A stretch of DNA of 64,000 nucleotides, taken from the NCBI RefSeq assembly GCF_016924755.1, contig NZ_JAFFJX010000002.1, forward strand, positions 983,188 to 1,047,187, in the 5' to 3' direction. Below, piece by piece: positions 8,002-16,332 of the stretch. This stretch comes from Longitalea arenae (GTDB lineage Bacteria; Bacteroidota; Bacteroidia; Chitinophagales; Chitinophagaceae). Position 1 is the first letter of the stretch; every line of letters begins with the position of its first letter. The notes under the pieces were generated by a model, which was not told the origin of the DNA, did no database searches, and was given only the letters and a program-made list of their open reading frames with translations. A program made the translations under genes and the position numbers.

Positions 8002-8559
8002 TCATGCATTTTGCAAAGCTTTTGCAAAATCGGCTAAAGAATTAAATGCCAGGTCAATAGCAGGGTGGGGAAGCTCCTGTTCAGGGTTGGTTGTTTTAAC
8101 AAAAACGGTATGAATGCCGGCATTGCGGCCAAACTCCATATCACTCATATTGTTGCCTACGATCAACGATCGTTGCAGGTCAATTTCAGGGTAATCTTTC
8201 TTCGCCTCATAGATCATCCCGGGATTGGGCTTGCGGTTGGGATGGCTGGCGTCATTCGCAACACAATAATAGATGCGGTCGATGCGCCCTCCGGCTTTTA
8301 GAATGTCGGCTGTCATGCAGCTATGAATATTCAGCAAATCAGCTTCCGTCATCAGTCCACGCCCCACACCGCGCTGGTTAGTGGTGATGATTACCAATCC
8401 GAACTTGTCGGTCAGCGTTTTTAAGGCATCCAGCACCCCGTCATAAAAAACAAATTCGTCGTAATTATATACGTAATCCTGGTATTTTTCGTGATTGAGA
8501 ACACCGTCCCGGTCAAGAAATAAAGTCCAGCTCTTATCAATCTGTGTAAGGTCTAACAT
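8002..8559 (-). CDS. gmhB: D-glycero-alpha-D-manno-heptose-1,7-bisphosphate 7-phosphatase-like HAD phosphatase
   Basis: Removes the 7-phosphate in nucleotide-activated heptose synthesis; cytosolic. 185 residues, the usual size. HAD motif I is LFLDRDGVLN (D16, D18), motif II IITTNQRGVGRG, motif III RKPNPGM and motif IV GNNMSDMEFGRNAG. The family's zinc loop normally carries three Cys and a His before RKPxPGM; here it reads CVANDASHPNRKPNPGM with a single Cys, so the zinc site is probably absent. Ser/Ala-rich C-terminus is ordinary. It starts 12 nt after hddC in the same direction, in a block with gmhA and hddA, which supports the heptose assignment over histidinol-phosphatase. Confidence 0.88.
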   Translation of the reverse strand: MLDLTQIDKSWTLFLDRDGVLNHEKYQDYVYNYDEFVFYDGVLDALKTLTDKFGLVIITTNQRGVGRGLMTEADLLNIHSCMTADILKAGGRIDRIYYCVANDASHPNRKPNPGMIYEAKKDYPEIDLQRSLIVGNNMSDMEFGRNAGIHTVFVKTTNPEQELPHPAIDLAFNSLADFAKALQNA

Positions 8560-8571
8560 CTGATAATAATT

Positions 8572-9270
8572 TCAGTTTCTCAATTCCCGGTTTGCTCTTT
8601 CAAAATCTTCGGGTATGCCAATATCAATAAAATAGGCATCCTGCACGATGCCGTACATGGGCCGGCTTGTATACAGTTGCTCCAGGTAATCTTTTTCAAA
8701 GGAGAACTTTTCCGGTAAACCTTCGCTGAGAAATGCAGCTACCTGTAATGCATATATGCCGCCGTTGATGAGGCCGCTTTCGTAGAACTGCTTTTCCTTA
8801 AAACTTTTGATAGCGCCATTGCCGGCAATTTCTACCACGCCATACCGGTCAAAATGCTGCATCGGTTTTAAGGCCAGCGTACAATGTGCCTGTTGCTGCG
8901 AATGAAATGCAGCCAGTGCCGGTACCTGAATAGAGAACATCGTATCACCGTTCAGGATCAGTACCTGTTCTTCAGTAGCCTGCTTACAGGCAAGCTGAAC
9001 GGCGCCACCGGTTCCCAGCGGTTCCTTTTCAATAACATATTGTTTAGGAAGGTTCGCATAGGACTGATCCAGAAACTCCTGGATCATGGCATGTTTATAC
9101 CCCAGTGAGAAGATGAACTTTTCAATACCCTGTTCCCTGAAATAGTTCATAACGTGGGCCAGAAACGGTTTTCCTGCCACCGGCGCCATACATTTCGGCA
9201 GATCGGGTACGGCACTGCGTAACCTGGTTCCCAATCCACCGGCCAGAATAATGCACTCTTTAATAGCCAT
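8572..9270 (-). CDS. hddC: D-glycero-alpha-D-manno-heptose 1-phosphate guanylyltransferase-like nucleotidyltransferase
   Basis: Sugar-1-phosphate nucleotidyltransferase expected to make GDP-heptose. 232 residues, the length of HddC proteins. The signature is at the N-terminus: ILAGGLGTRLRSAVPDLPKC, with the Lys of DLPK, and PLGTGGAV and LNGDTMF (metal-binding Asp) follow. C-terminal FIDIGIPEDFERAN is typical of this branch. The assignment to guanylyl rather than other NTP transfer rests on the neighbours hddA, gmhA and gmhB; the fold alone would also fit mannose-1-phosphate enzymes. It is followed by gmhB after 12 nt, so the two are surely co-transcribed. Confidence 0.88.
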   Translation of the reverse strand: MAIKECIILAGGLGTRLRSAVPDLPKCMAPVAGKPFLAHVMNYFREQGIEKFIFSLGYKHAMIQEFLDQSYANLPKQYVIEKEPLGTGGAVQLACKQATEEQVLILNGDTMFSIQVPALAAFHSQQQAHCTLALKPMQHFDRYGVVEIAGNGAIKSFKEKQFYESGLINGGIYALQVAAFLSEGLPEKFSFEKDYLEQLYTSRPMYGIVQDAYFIDIGIPEDFERANRELRN

Positions 9271-9327
9271 GCTTTAGAATAATAAAAAAACTTATTGATC
9301 ACGATCTATAGTGCAGGTCTCAAGTTT

Positions 9328-9365
9328 CAGGTTACAGGGCCTCAATAGATGTTCCCTGTAACCTG
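9328..9365. repeat. Perfect 12-bp inverted repeat between gmhA and hddC
   Basis: CAGGTTACAGGG and CCCTGTAACCTG form a perfect 12-bp stem around a 14-nt loop. The right arm continues into a second ACCTG/CCTGTAACT stretch. There is no T run on either strand, so it is not a standard terminator; it may be a REP-like element or mRNA-stability hairpin in the operon. Confidence 0.6.
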
Positions 9366-9382
9366 CAACCTGTAACTCCTGA

Positions 9383-9961
9383 TTATTTATTAAAGTATTG
9401 TTCTTCCACAAGCTGGCAAACAATATGCCCCAGCATGATATGACTTTCCTGAATGCGGGGTGTATCTTTCGAGGGAACATTCACCAGGTGATCGCTTAAC
9501 AATTTCATTTTACCACCACTGTCGCCGGTGAAGCCTACGGTTATAATGCCTTTTTCACGGGCTGTTTCAAATGCTTTTACAATATTGGCGGAATTGCCGG
9601 AAGTGGATAATCCGATCAGCACATCTCCTTTTACCCCGATGCCTTTAATTAATCGTGCATACACCACATCATAACTGTAATCGTTGGCCACAGCGGTCAA
9701 ATAGGAGGTATTGCAATGCAATGCTTCGGCAGGCAATGCGTCGCGGTCGGTATAAAAACGGCCGGAAAATTCAGCGGCCAGGTGCTGGGCATCAGCAGCG
9801 CTGCCGCCATTTCCGCAGAAATACACGCGGTTGCCATTCCGTAATGCCGCGGTTATGATAGTAGCCAATTGATCAATAGTACCTAATAACACCGGGTCTT
9901 TCAAAATGCTTTCTTTGGTACTGATCGACGCTTTGATAATGTCTGTAATCTTATTTGTCAT
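9383..9961 (-). CDS. gmhA: D-sedoheptulose-7-phosphate isomerase
   Basis: First step of heptose synthesis: sedoheptulose-7-phosphate to D-glycero-D-manno-heptose-7-phosphate; cytosolic homotetramer of the SIS fold. 192 residues, full length. The motif FCGNGGSAADAQHLAAEFSG contains the phosphate-binding GGSA, and LIGLSTSGNSANIVKAFETA contains the second SIS loop. The C-terminal QESHIMLGHIVCQLVEEQYF carries the catalytic-region Glu/His. Its place between hddA and hddC completes the pathway. Confidence 0.95.
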   Translation of the reverse strand: MTNKITDIIKASISTKESILKDPVLLGTIDQLATIITAALRNGNRVYFCGNGGSAADAQHLAAEFSGRFYTDRDALPAEALHCNTSYLTAVANDYSYDVVYARLIKGIGVKGDVLIGLSTSGNSANIVKAFETAREKGIITVGFTGDSGGKMKLLSDHLVNVPSKDTPRIQESHIMLGHIVCQLVEEQYFNK

Positions 9962-10001
9962 AGATATTTATTAAATATGGGATATGGTGATAATTCGATG
10001 T

Positions 10002-10030
10002 TGTGATAATCAGTTTGAAGCTTTATCACA
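10002..10030. repeat. 8-bp inverted repeat between hddA and gmhA
   Basis: TGTGATAA and TTATCACA form a perfect stem with a 13-nt loop, in the 81-nt gap between hddA and gmhA. A further GTGATAAT copy lies at 9987-9994. It could be an intercistronic hairpin or an operator; there is no T run. Confidence 0.45.
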
Positions 10031-10042
10031 TTAGCTAATTAA

Positions 10043-11062
10043 CTATATCGTCCACGTAGTGAGTCCATGATCAACAAACTGGTAGTTCTTCACAAAGCCG
10101 CCAAATTTCGATAAACATTCAATCACCGCATACTTGGCATTGCCGGGACAATAGAAGGTCATAAATCCGCCACCGCCGGCGCCTGAGATCTTTCCGCCTG
10201 TGGCGCCTGCTTTCCTGGCTCCTTCATAGATCTCATCCATCAGTGTATTGGAGATACCTTCGGCCATCTGTTTCTTTTGCTGGAAACCATAATCCAGGAT
10301 CTCTCCAATTTCATGCAACCGGCCTTTCAGCAACGCTTCTTTCATCAACTGCGCCTGGCGTTTTAACTGGTGCATGGCATCGATCGGCTTTTCCTTTTTC
10401 GATACCACATTCTGGCTTTGCTTTTCAATGATCCTGGCCGACTCGCGGCTGGTAGCTGTATAATATAATACCAGGTTATTCTCCAGCTCAAACAGGTATT
10501 GTTGTTTTATGCGCAGTGGGTTTACCACTACATTTTCGCCATAGAATTCCATATAATTCACGCCACCAAACGTTGCCGCATACTGGTCTTGTTTACCACC
10601 CGCCATTTTCAGGTCGTTCCGTTCAATATCATAGGCCAGATGGGCAATATCATATTCGCCCAGGGGTAACCGCAACATTTCCGCAAAGGCGCCTACAATG
10701 GCCACTACCAGGGTAGAAGAAGTACCTAAACCGGAGCCGGCAGGTGCGTCAACAAAAGTTGACAACCGGAAGCCCGCTTCAGGCATGCCGTATTGTTTCT
10801 GGATACGGTTATAAACACCTTTCAGCAGGTCGAGTTGCCCGTCGATGGGCAATTCGGCAGCCCAGGGAAATTGCTGCGTCTCGTGCCTGTCAAGGGCCTG
10901 TAATTGAATGGTCTTTTCGGCAAGTGGTTCTATGTTCGCATAGGCATACAGCGACACCGTAGCATTCAGGATAGCTCCGCCGTAGAGGTCACTATACGGA
11001 CTTACATCGGTACCACCACCGGCCAAACCGATACGTAAGGGTGCTTTGCTTCTGTAGATCAT
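10043..11062 (-). CDS. hddA: D-glycero-alpha-D-manno-heptose 7-phosphate kinase (GHMP kinase)
   Basis: Phosphorylates heptose-7-phosphate at C1 using ATP; cytosolic. 339 residues. Motif 1 APLRIGLAGGGTDVSPYSDL is the hallmark of the HddA branch, the GHMP ATP-binding loop reads PAGSGLGTSSTLVVA, and the C-terminal motif GGKISGAGGGGFMTFYCP is intact. The alpha-configured kinase, with gmhB acting as 7-phosphatase and hddC as guanylyltransferase, defines the GDP-D-glycero-alpha-D-manno-heptose route used for S-layer or other surface glycans rather than the ADP-heptose (LPS core) route. It follows the GT4 gene by 50 nt. Confidence 0.95.
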   Translation of the reverse strand: MIYRSKAPLRIGLAGGGTDVSPYSDLYGGAILNATVSLYAYANIEPLAEKTIQLQALDRHETQQFPWAAELPIDGQLDLLKGVYNRIQKQYGMPEAGFRLSTFVDAPAGSGLGTSSTLVVAIVGAFAEMLRLPLGEYDIAHLAYDIERNDLKMAGGKQDQYAATFGGVNYMEFYGENVVVNPLRIKQQYLFELENNLVLYYTATSRESARIIEKQSQNVVSKKEKPIDAMHQLKRQAQLMKEALLKGRLHEIGEILDYGFQQKKQMAEGISNTLMDEIYEGARKAGATGGKISGAGGGGFMTFYCPGNAKYAVIECLSKFGGFVKNYQFVDHGLTTWTI

Positions 11063-11112
11063 TTATTTAGTATAATAGGTTTTGTAGTGTCAGTAAACAG
11101 TCCGGGAAGCAT

Positions 11113-12252
11113 TTAGCTGATTGTCAAAATCGTATTGACCAGGTTATGCCAGGAATATTTTTCTTTTTCGATGCGAAGATGTGGTATAAAATGCTGTTCT
11201 CCAAGTTCAAAATAGCGGGTAATGGCTGCGGCCAGTGAAGCCGGCTCCGGTTCGCATACCAATCCTACCTTTTCATGCGGCACCAGGGTAGGCAAACTGC
11301 CAACATTGGTTACCACCATTGGCTTTTCAAAATGATAGGCCAGGGGCGTAACACCGCTTTGGGTAGCGCTGCGATAAGGCTGTATGACCATATCTGCGGC
11401 GCAGAGATAATATTTCACTTCACTGTCGGGAATAAAATCCGTTCTTTGTATCAGGTTTTCTTCAATTCCCAATCGTTGTATTTGTTCCTGAAATGGTTTT
11501 ACATCTTCGTAAAATTCCCCCGCCACCAAAAGTTTTGGAACTGGGCTATCCGGCTTCGCCTGCTGTTTCAATACGCTCATGGCGTCATATAAAATATCAA
11601 GCCCTTTATATTTTCGAATAAAGCCGAAGAAAAGGATGATCTTTTCATCAACCGGCAAGCCAAGCTTTTTGCGGGCATCCTCTTTTGATACCGGCTCACC
11701 AAAATTGTCGTACAGGGGATGTAAAACCTGTTGCGCCGGTTTGTTCTTTTCAAATTGACGCAGGTCGTTCATTACCTTTTCACTCATGGTAATGAACGCA
11801 TCACAACTATTGAGAAAATAACGGGTGAAGGCTACATCCCCCGGTCTTTTTTCGTGCGGAATTATATTATCCGTGATCGCAATGATACGGGTATGGCGGT
11901 TTTTTCGCGCCCTGCGCAAAATGGTGCCCAGGGCCGGTCCCATAAAGGGCAACCAGTACCGCACTACAATTATATCGGGTTGAATACGCTTCAATGCATT
12001 ACCTACCTGTAACCAGTTTAACGGATGCACCGAATTAATAACGGAATAGATCTCCAGATCTGCAGGCGCCGGTTCCGTTGAATACTGTGTGGTGCCGGGA
12101 AACAAAAAAGAAGGGTATTGCAGGGAAAAAGAATAAATGCTACAGGTATGGCCTTCATCAATAAACTGTTTGCACAGCCGCTGGTTGAAGGTGGCTAAGC
12201 CACCCCGCAACGGATGCCCGGGTCCTATGATGACGATTTTTTTCGAAGCCAT
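11113..12252 (-). CDS. Glycosyltransferase, GT4/GT-B fold
   Basis: Transfers an activated sugar in surface-glycan assembly; probably cytosolic face of the membrane. 379 residues. N-terminal GPGHPLRGGLATFNQRLCKQ is a typical GT4 donor-side loop. The C-terminal domain has ILFFGFIRKYKGLDILYDAM, then the E(x7)E-type region SATQSGVTPLAYHFEKPMVV and TNVGSLPTLV. It overlaps the GT2 gene by one base (TAATG), showing translational coupling. The acceptor and sugar cannot be read, but the neighbours suggest it uses GDP-heptose or works on the same glycan. Confidence 0.88.
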   Translation of the reverse strand: MASKKIVIIGPGHPLRGGLATFNQRLCKQFIDEGHTCSIYSFSLQYPSFLFPGTTQYSTEPAPADLEIYSVINSVHPLNWLQVGNALKRIQPDIIVVRYWLPFMGPALGTILRRARKNRHTRIIAITDNIIPHEKRPGDVAFTRYFLNSCDAFITMSEKVMNDLRQFEKNKPAQQVLHPLYDNFGEPVSKEDARKKLGLPVDEKIILFFGFIRKYKGLDILYDAMSVLKQQAKPDSPVPKLLVAGEFYEDVKPFQEQIQRLGIEENLIQRTDFIPDSEVKYYLCAADMVIQPYRSATQSGVTPLAYHFEKPMVVTNVGSLPTLVPHEKVGLVCEPEPASLAAAITRYFELGEQHFIPHLRIEKEKYSWHNLVNTILTIS

Positions 12253-13196
12253 TAATCAATTCCTGTTTTCTGCTCAATTAAATAGTGATTACGGCCAGGT
12301 GAGTTCCGGGAGATCAGTTCGCCGAGGAATCCGGCAATGAACATCAGGGTACCCATGACCATCAGCGTTAAGGAAATATAAAATACAGGCCGGTTGGTAA
12401 TTGCGTATTCCGGCTCAATGATCTTGGAAACGATCAGGTACAGTACCATCAGCAAGCCCAGTACCAGTACTCCGGAACCCCAAAGCCCAAAAAAGTGCAT
12501 GGGCCGTTTACCGTATTTGCCAACGAAAGTAATGGACGCCAGATCTAGAAAGCCGTTCACAAAACGCTCCCAGCCAAATTTAGTAGTACCGTATTTGCGC
12601 TTGCGGTGCTCCACCACTTTTTCACCGATCTTTTTAAAACCCGCCCATTTTGCCAGCACGGGGATATAGCGATGCATTTCCCCGTACACTTCAATGCTTT
12701 TAACTACTTTCAGCCGGTAAGCTTTGAGCCCGCAATTGAAATCGTGTAATTGGATCTTCGAGATCCGCCGGGTAGCCCAGTTAAAGAATTTACTGGGGAT
12801 ATTTTTCGTGAGGGTGTTATCGAAACGCTTCTTTTTCCAGCCGCTTACCAGGTCATATCCGTCTTCAATGATCATTCTGCGCAATTCAGGTATTTCATCC
12901 GGACTGTCCTGCATATCGGCATCCATTGTGATCACCACTTTGCCCAATGCGGCTTTGAACCCCTCGTTCAATGCAGCAGACTTGCCATAATTGCGCTGGA
13001 ACCTGATCCCTTTGATATTGTTATTCTTTGCACGTAATTGTTCTATTACCTGCCAGGAGTTATCGGTGCTGCCGTCATCGATCATAATGATCTCATAAGT
13101 GAGACCATTGGCAGTGACCACCCGCTCGATCCAGGCACACAATTCGGGCAGGGATTCATCTTCATTCAACAAAGGCACTACAATGGATACATCCAT
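12252..13196 (-). CDS. Glycosyltransferase family 2, polyprenyl-phosphate (DPM1/ArnC-like) type with two membrane helices
   Basis: Likely attaches a sugar to undecaprenyl phosphate on the inner membrane. 314 residues. The GT-A domain starts MDVSIVVPLLNEDESLPEL, has DDGSTDNSW and a DxD-type motif TMDADMQDSPDEI, then FNCGLKAYR. Two predicted transmembrane helices lie near residues 235-255 and 270-292. This architecture (GT2 plus two C-terminal helices) is that of dolichol/undecaprenyl-phosphate sugar synthases. It starts 3 nt after the DUF4199 gene stop and is coupled to the GT4 gene. Confidence 0.88.
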   Translation of the reverse strand: MDVSIVVPLLNEDESLPELCAWIERVVTANGLTYEIIMIDDGSTDNSWQVIEQLRAKNNNIKGIRFQRNYGKSAALNEGFKAALGKVVITMDADMQDSPDEIPELRRMIIEDGYDLVSGWKKKRFDNTLTKNIPSKFFNWATRRISKIQLHDFNCGLKAYRLKVVKSIEVYGEMHRYIPVLAKWAGFKKIGEKVVEHRKRKYGTTKFGWERFVNGFLDLASITFVGKYGKRPMHFFGLWGSGVLVLGLLMVLYLIVSKIIEPEYAITNRPVFYISLTLMVMGTLMFIAGFLGELISRNSPGRNHYLIEQKTGID

Positions 13197-13198
13197 AG

Positions 13199-13750
13199 TT
13201 ATTGGTTAAAAGTATTTTCGAACGCAGGCCGTTTTCTTTTTATGATCGCCGATACGATCAGGGCAACAATGAACCACCCGATACAGCCAAAAACAAAACC
13301 CAGGAGTAATCTTCCAATGGTGTAGTTATTCTTGTTCAGCGTCTCTTCTACCGCTTCGTCGATCTTTTCCTCCGGCGCACCCAACTTACGCATCAGTTTT
13401 TCCGCCTGCTCGGCTGTTACCTGCGCCAACGCCTCCCGGAAGGACACATCAATATAATTAAACAAAATATACTGAAAAAGGGTTGCGATCAATGAGCCGA
13501 TCACCAGGATGGTGAAGGTGGCTTTCAAAGCTTCTGAAAACTCAAGGTATCCTCCCTGCAGTTTTCTGATCTGCAGGCCGCCAATCACACTGATTGCGAT
13601 CGGTAAAACGGTTCCTACCCAGGCAATAGGGCTCACAAACAATTTTGCGCCGCCAAGATAGAGTATTACAGTAAATACAATTGATACGCCTCCATTAATA
13701 AGTCCGTAAAGAACGCCCAGGTTCCTGGGAGAGGATGATGCAAGAGTCAT
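13199..13750 (-). CDS. DUF4199 membrane protein
   Basis: 183 residues with four hydrophobic segments: about 14-33, 39-56, 72-94 and 146-168. The stretch between helices 3 and 4 is a charged helical hairpin (ALAQVTAEQAEKLMRKLGAP). This is the plan of DUF4199, an inner-membrane family restricted to Bacteroidota and often found next to DPM1-like GT2 genes and a dihydroorotase-like gene, exactly as here. Function unknown; a role in the glycan pathway is inference from the 3-nt spacing to the GT2 gene and 11-nt spacing from the upstream gene. Confidence 0.88.
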   Translation of the reverse strand: MTLASSSPRNLGVLYGLINGGVSIVFTVILYLGGAKLFVSPIAWVGTVLPIAISVIGGLQIRKLQGGYLEFSEALKATFTILVIGSLIATLFQYILFNYIDVSFREALAQVTAEQAEKLMRKLGAPEEKIDEAVEETLNKNNYTIGRLLLGFVFGCIGWFIVALIVSAIIKRKRPAFENTFNQ

Positions 13751-13761
13751 GCAATAAGATA

Positions 13762-15024
13762 TTAATTTAGAATTAAGGTTTCTTTGTTGATGATCCCTTT
13801 TACCGCACCGTTGAGGGTTTTACCGGTAAAGGCCGAGTTCTTGGATTTCGACCGGAAAGAAGCCGTTGTAAATGTTACCGGCACACCAGGCTCAAACAGG
13901 GTAAAACAGGCCTGCGCCTCCTTATTGATCACGGGGCATTCCAAACCAAATATTTTCCGGGGATTAATGCTTACCAGCTCCACCCAGCGGCTTTCGGTAA
14001 GTGCAGGCAGAATGGTCTTTATTGCACTATAAGAAGTTTCGAGTCCCGTCATGCCGTATTTGGCGTATTCAAATTCCAGCACCTTGCTGTCGTATTCATG
14101 CGGCAGGTGGTGTGATGCTATACAATCGATGGTTCCGTCGAGCACGGCCTGTCTGAGTATTTCTACATCGCTTTTTGTGCGCAGGGGAGGATATACTTTC
14201 AGGTTGGTATCATACTCCATCAGATCTTCATCGGTGAAGAAAAGGTGGTAGGGAGTCACTGAGCAGGTGACCGCCAGTCCGGCGTCTTTTGCGCGGCGGA
14301 TATATTCCAGCGATTTCGGTGCGCTTACACCAGTGAAATGCAGTTTCGAGTCGGAATACCGCACCAGTTTAATATCGCGGGCTACCTGCAGTTCTTCGGC
14401 CATCATGGGTTTGCCGGGCAATCCCAGCCTGGTGCTCACAATTCCTTCATGCATGAGGCCATTGGCGCCAACACTTTTATCGTCGGGAATTTGAATAATG
14501 GTTCCTTCAAAGGCCTTTACATATTGCAGCGCTTTCAGCAACAGGCCGGCAGATTGGATCGGGTTCAAACCATCGCTAAAGGCAACGGCCCCGCTCGTAC
14601 GCATATCGTACATTTCAGCCAGGTCCTTTCCTTCGGCGCCTTTTGAAATAGCCCCGATGGGATGCACATTCACCGGCAGCGACCGCGACTTCTGACTGAT
14701 GTATTCTGCCTGGGTTTTGCTATCGACCACCGGTTTTGTATTGGGGATCACGAATACATCGGTATAACCACCGGCAGCGGCAGCGCGGGCGCCTGTTTCC
14801 AGGGTTTCCTTGAATTCGTAACCGGGATCGGCAAAATGAGCAAACACATCCACCCAGCCGGGCGAAAGGTGCAACTGGCTGCCTGTAATGATCTTGTCTG
14901 CTTCTGCTGAAATAGCAGGTTGAATATCCTTGATTATACCTGATTCTATAAGGACATCCTGCTTCGTTCCGTTAAATGGGGATGATGGGTCAGTTATTGT
15001 AACCTGTTGAATTAGAATCTTCAT
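13762..15024 (-). CDS. Dihydroorotase-like protein lacking catalytic residues (PyrC-type amidohydrolase fold)
   Basis: Amidohydrolase of the dihydroorotase family, 420 residues from the ATG at 15022-15024 (a TTG two codons earlier is less likely). Family landmarks are present: GWVDV at 57-61, AAAAGGYTDVFVIPNTKPVVD at 81-101 and SAPKSLEYIRRAKDAGL. The metal site is not. Canonical DxHxHxREPG reads DVFAHFADPG (59-68), losing one His and the substrate-binding Arg. Canonical HxED reads QIPDD (178-182), THVS reads TGVS (231-234), and TDHAPH reads SHHLPH (304-309), losing the catalytic Asp. It is therefore probably inactive as a dihydroorotase. Inactive homologues are known as structural partners of aspartate carbamoyltransferase; whether that applies here is open. 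Confidence 0.85.
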   Translation of the reverse strand: MKILIQQVTITDPSSPFNGTKQDVLIESGIIKDIQPAISAEADKIITGSQLHLSPGWVDVFAHFADPGYEFKETLETGARAAAAGGYTDVFVIPNTKPVVDSKTQAEYISQKSRSLPVNVHPIGAISKGAEGKDLAEMYDMRTSGAVAFSDGLNPIQSAGLLLKALQYVKAFEGTIIQIPDDKSVGANGLMHEGIVSTRLGLPGKPMMAEELQVARDIKLVRYSDSKLHFTGVSAPKSLEYIRRAKDAGLAVTCSVTPYHLFFTDEDLMEYDTNLKVYPPLRTKSDVEILRQAVLDGTIDCIASHHLPHEYDSKVLEFEYAKYGMTGLETSYSAIKTILPALTESRWVELVSINPRKIFGLECPVINKEAQACFTLFEPGVPVTFTTASFRSKSKNSAFTGKTLNGAVKGIINKETLILN

Positions 15025-15203
15025 TCTCAAAAAGTTGAGCGAAGATAAGGTTTTCTGTTTTAAGTTGTTCGTTCTCAGTTCTTAGTTCTTGATTGTAAGG
15101 TGAATCCATAAAAGGGGGTTGTGTTGCCAGGCACCGGTTGCGGGCGTAACATTCTGAGATCCCGCCTAAAGGCAGCGTGATTGACATTACGAGCCCTGGA
15201 AAC

Positions 15204-15294
15204 CGGTAACCGGTAACCGGTAACTGGTAACCGGTAACTGGTAACTGGTAACCGGTAACTGGTAACCGGTAACTGGTAACCGGTAACTGGTAAC
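15204..15294. repeat. Heptanucleotide tandem repeat, 13 copies of YGGTAAC
   Basis: Thirteen perfect head-to-tail units of 7 bp, each GGTAAC preceded by C or T. The C/T choice runs C C C T C T T C T C T C T. The array ends 7 bp short of the dehydrogenase stop codon (15302) and lies in the gap before the dihydroorotase-like gene. The rest of the gap (15025-15203) shows no gene; repeats CAGTTCTTAGTTCTTG sit near 15074-15090. Confidence 0.95.
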
Positions 15295-15301
15295 TCTTCT
15301 G

Positions 15302-16252
15302 TTAGTTGACCTTATTCATGGGCTTGTTATTCAAAAACGCTTCAATATTGGCGACCGTCACGGCCATCACCCGTTTGCGGGCTTCCCTGCTCACCCAGGC
15401 ATTATGCGGGGTAATGATGCAGTTTTTGGCGTTCAGTAGCGGATTTAACGCATTTGGCGGTTCGGTCGACAATACATCCAGCCCGGCACCGGCAATGCGG
15501 CCATTATTCAATGCATTGGCAAGATCCTGTTCATTGATGAGCTGGCCGCGGGCCGTATTAATGATAAAGGCGGATGCTTTCATGCGACTGATCAGTTCTG
15601 CATTTACAAAACCGGTATTTTCAGGCGTCAGTGGACAATGCAGCGACACTACATCACTTTTTGCAAATAATTCCGGCAAAGGCAGCCAGGGCGCAAATGC
15701 TTTTTCTTTTTTTGCGGGATTGTAGTAACAAAGCTCCATACCCAATGCCTGGGATATACGGGCGGTCTGTTGGCCGATGTTTCCCCAGCCAACAATACCC
15801 ATCGTTTTTCCGGCCAGTTCTGTAATAGGCGCTTTCTGATAACTGAAATCGGGGCAGTTTGTCCACTCACCGGCCGCTACGGAAGCGGCATGTTTTCCTA
15901 CCTGGTTGGTCAATTCGAGCAACAAAGCAATGGTATGCTGCGCAACGGAAGCAATACCATATGCCGGCACATTGCATACGGCAATATTGCTTTTTGTTGC
16001 CGCCTGCACGTCGATGATATTATAACCGGTTGCCGTAACGCCGATCATCTTCAGCTGCGGCAATCGGGCCAGTGTAGCTGCGTTAAAAGGCACTTTATTA
16101 GTAAGCACGATATGGGCATCCTTACACTTGTCCACGATCTCATGCGGCTGCATTCTGTCGTACACGAACAGCTCGCCAAATTGTTCCACCGGTTGCCAGC
16201 TCAGATCGCCCGGGTTCAATGTATAGCCGTCGGTTATTACTATTTTGATCAT
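15302..16252 (-). CDS. D-2-hydroxyacid dehydrogenase (glycerate/hydroxypyruvate reductase-like)
   Basis: NAD-dependent oxidoreductase of the D-isomer 2-hydroxyacid family; cytosolic. 316 residues. Rossmann motif GIVGWGNIGQQTARISQALG lies near residues 147-166. The catalytic triad is visible: Arg in INTARGQLI, Glu in DVLSTEPP and His in ITPHNAWVS. The substrate-side motif is VTATGYNIIDV. The wording resembles HprA-type glycerate dehydrogenases, but the substrate is not certain. It is divergent from the small gene at 16333, with 80 nt between starts. Confidence 0.9.
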   Translation of the reverse strand: MIKIVITDGYTLNPGDLSWQPVEQFGELFVYDRMQPHEIVDKCKDAHIVLTNKVPFNAATLARLPQLKMIGVTATGYNIIDVQAATKSNIAVCNVPAYGIASVAQHTIALLLELTNQVGKHAASVAAGEWTNCPDFSYQKAPITELAGKTMGIVGWGNIGQQTARISQALGMELCYYNPAKKEKAFAPWLPLPELFAKSDVVSLHCPLTPENTGFVNAELISRMKASAFIINTARGQLINEQDLANALNNGRIAGAGLDVLSTEPPNALNPLLNAKNCIITPHNAWVSREARKRVMAVTVANIEAFLNNKPMNKVN

Positions 16253-16332
16253 TGCTAATTATTAGTAAATGGCAAAATAACAGGAAAATCGGTACTTCCA
16301 ATTCTTTTCTATCTTCGTGACAAACGATCAAT

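Noticed and set aside
14990..15187. A 65-codon minus-strand frame overlapping the dihydroorotase-like start
   Set aside because: It is out of frame with the gene, contains repeat-derived ELRTENEQLKTEN, and lacks support.
15204..15294. Possible CRISPR array
   Set aside because: Units are contiguous 7-mers with no spacers; the same reasoning excludes the 20-bp array at 3691.
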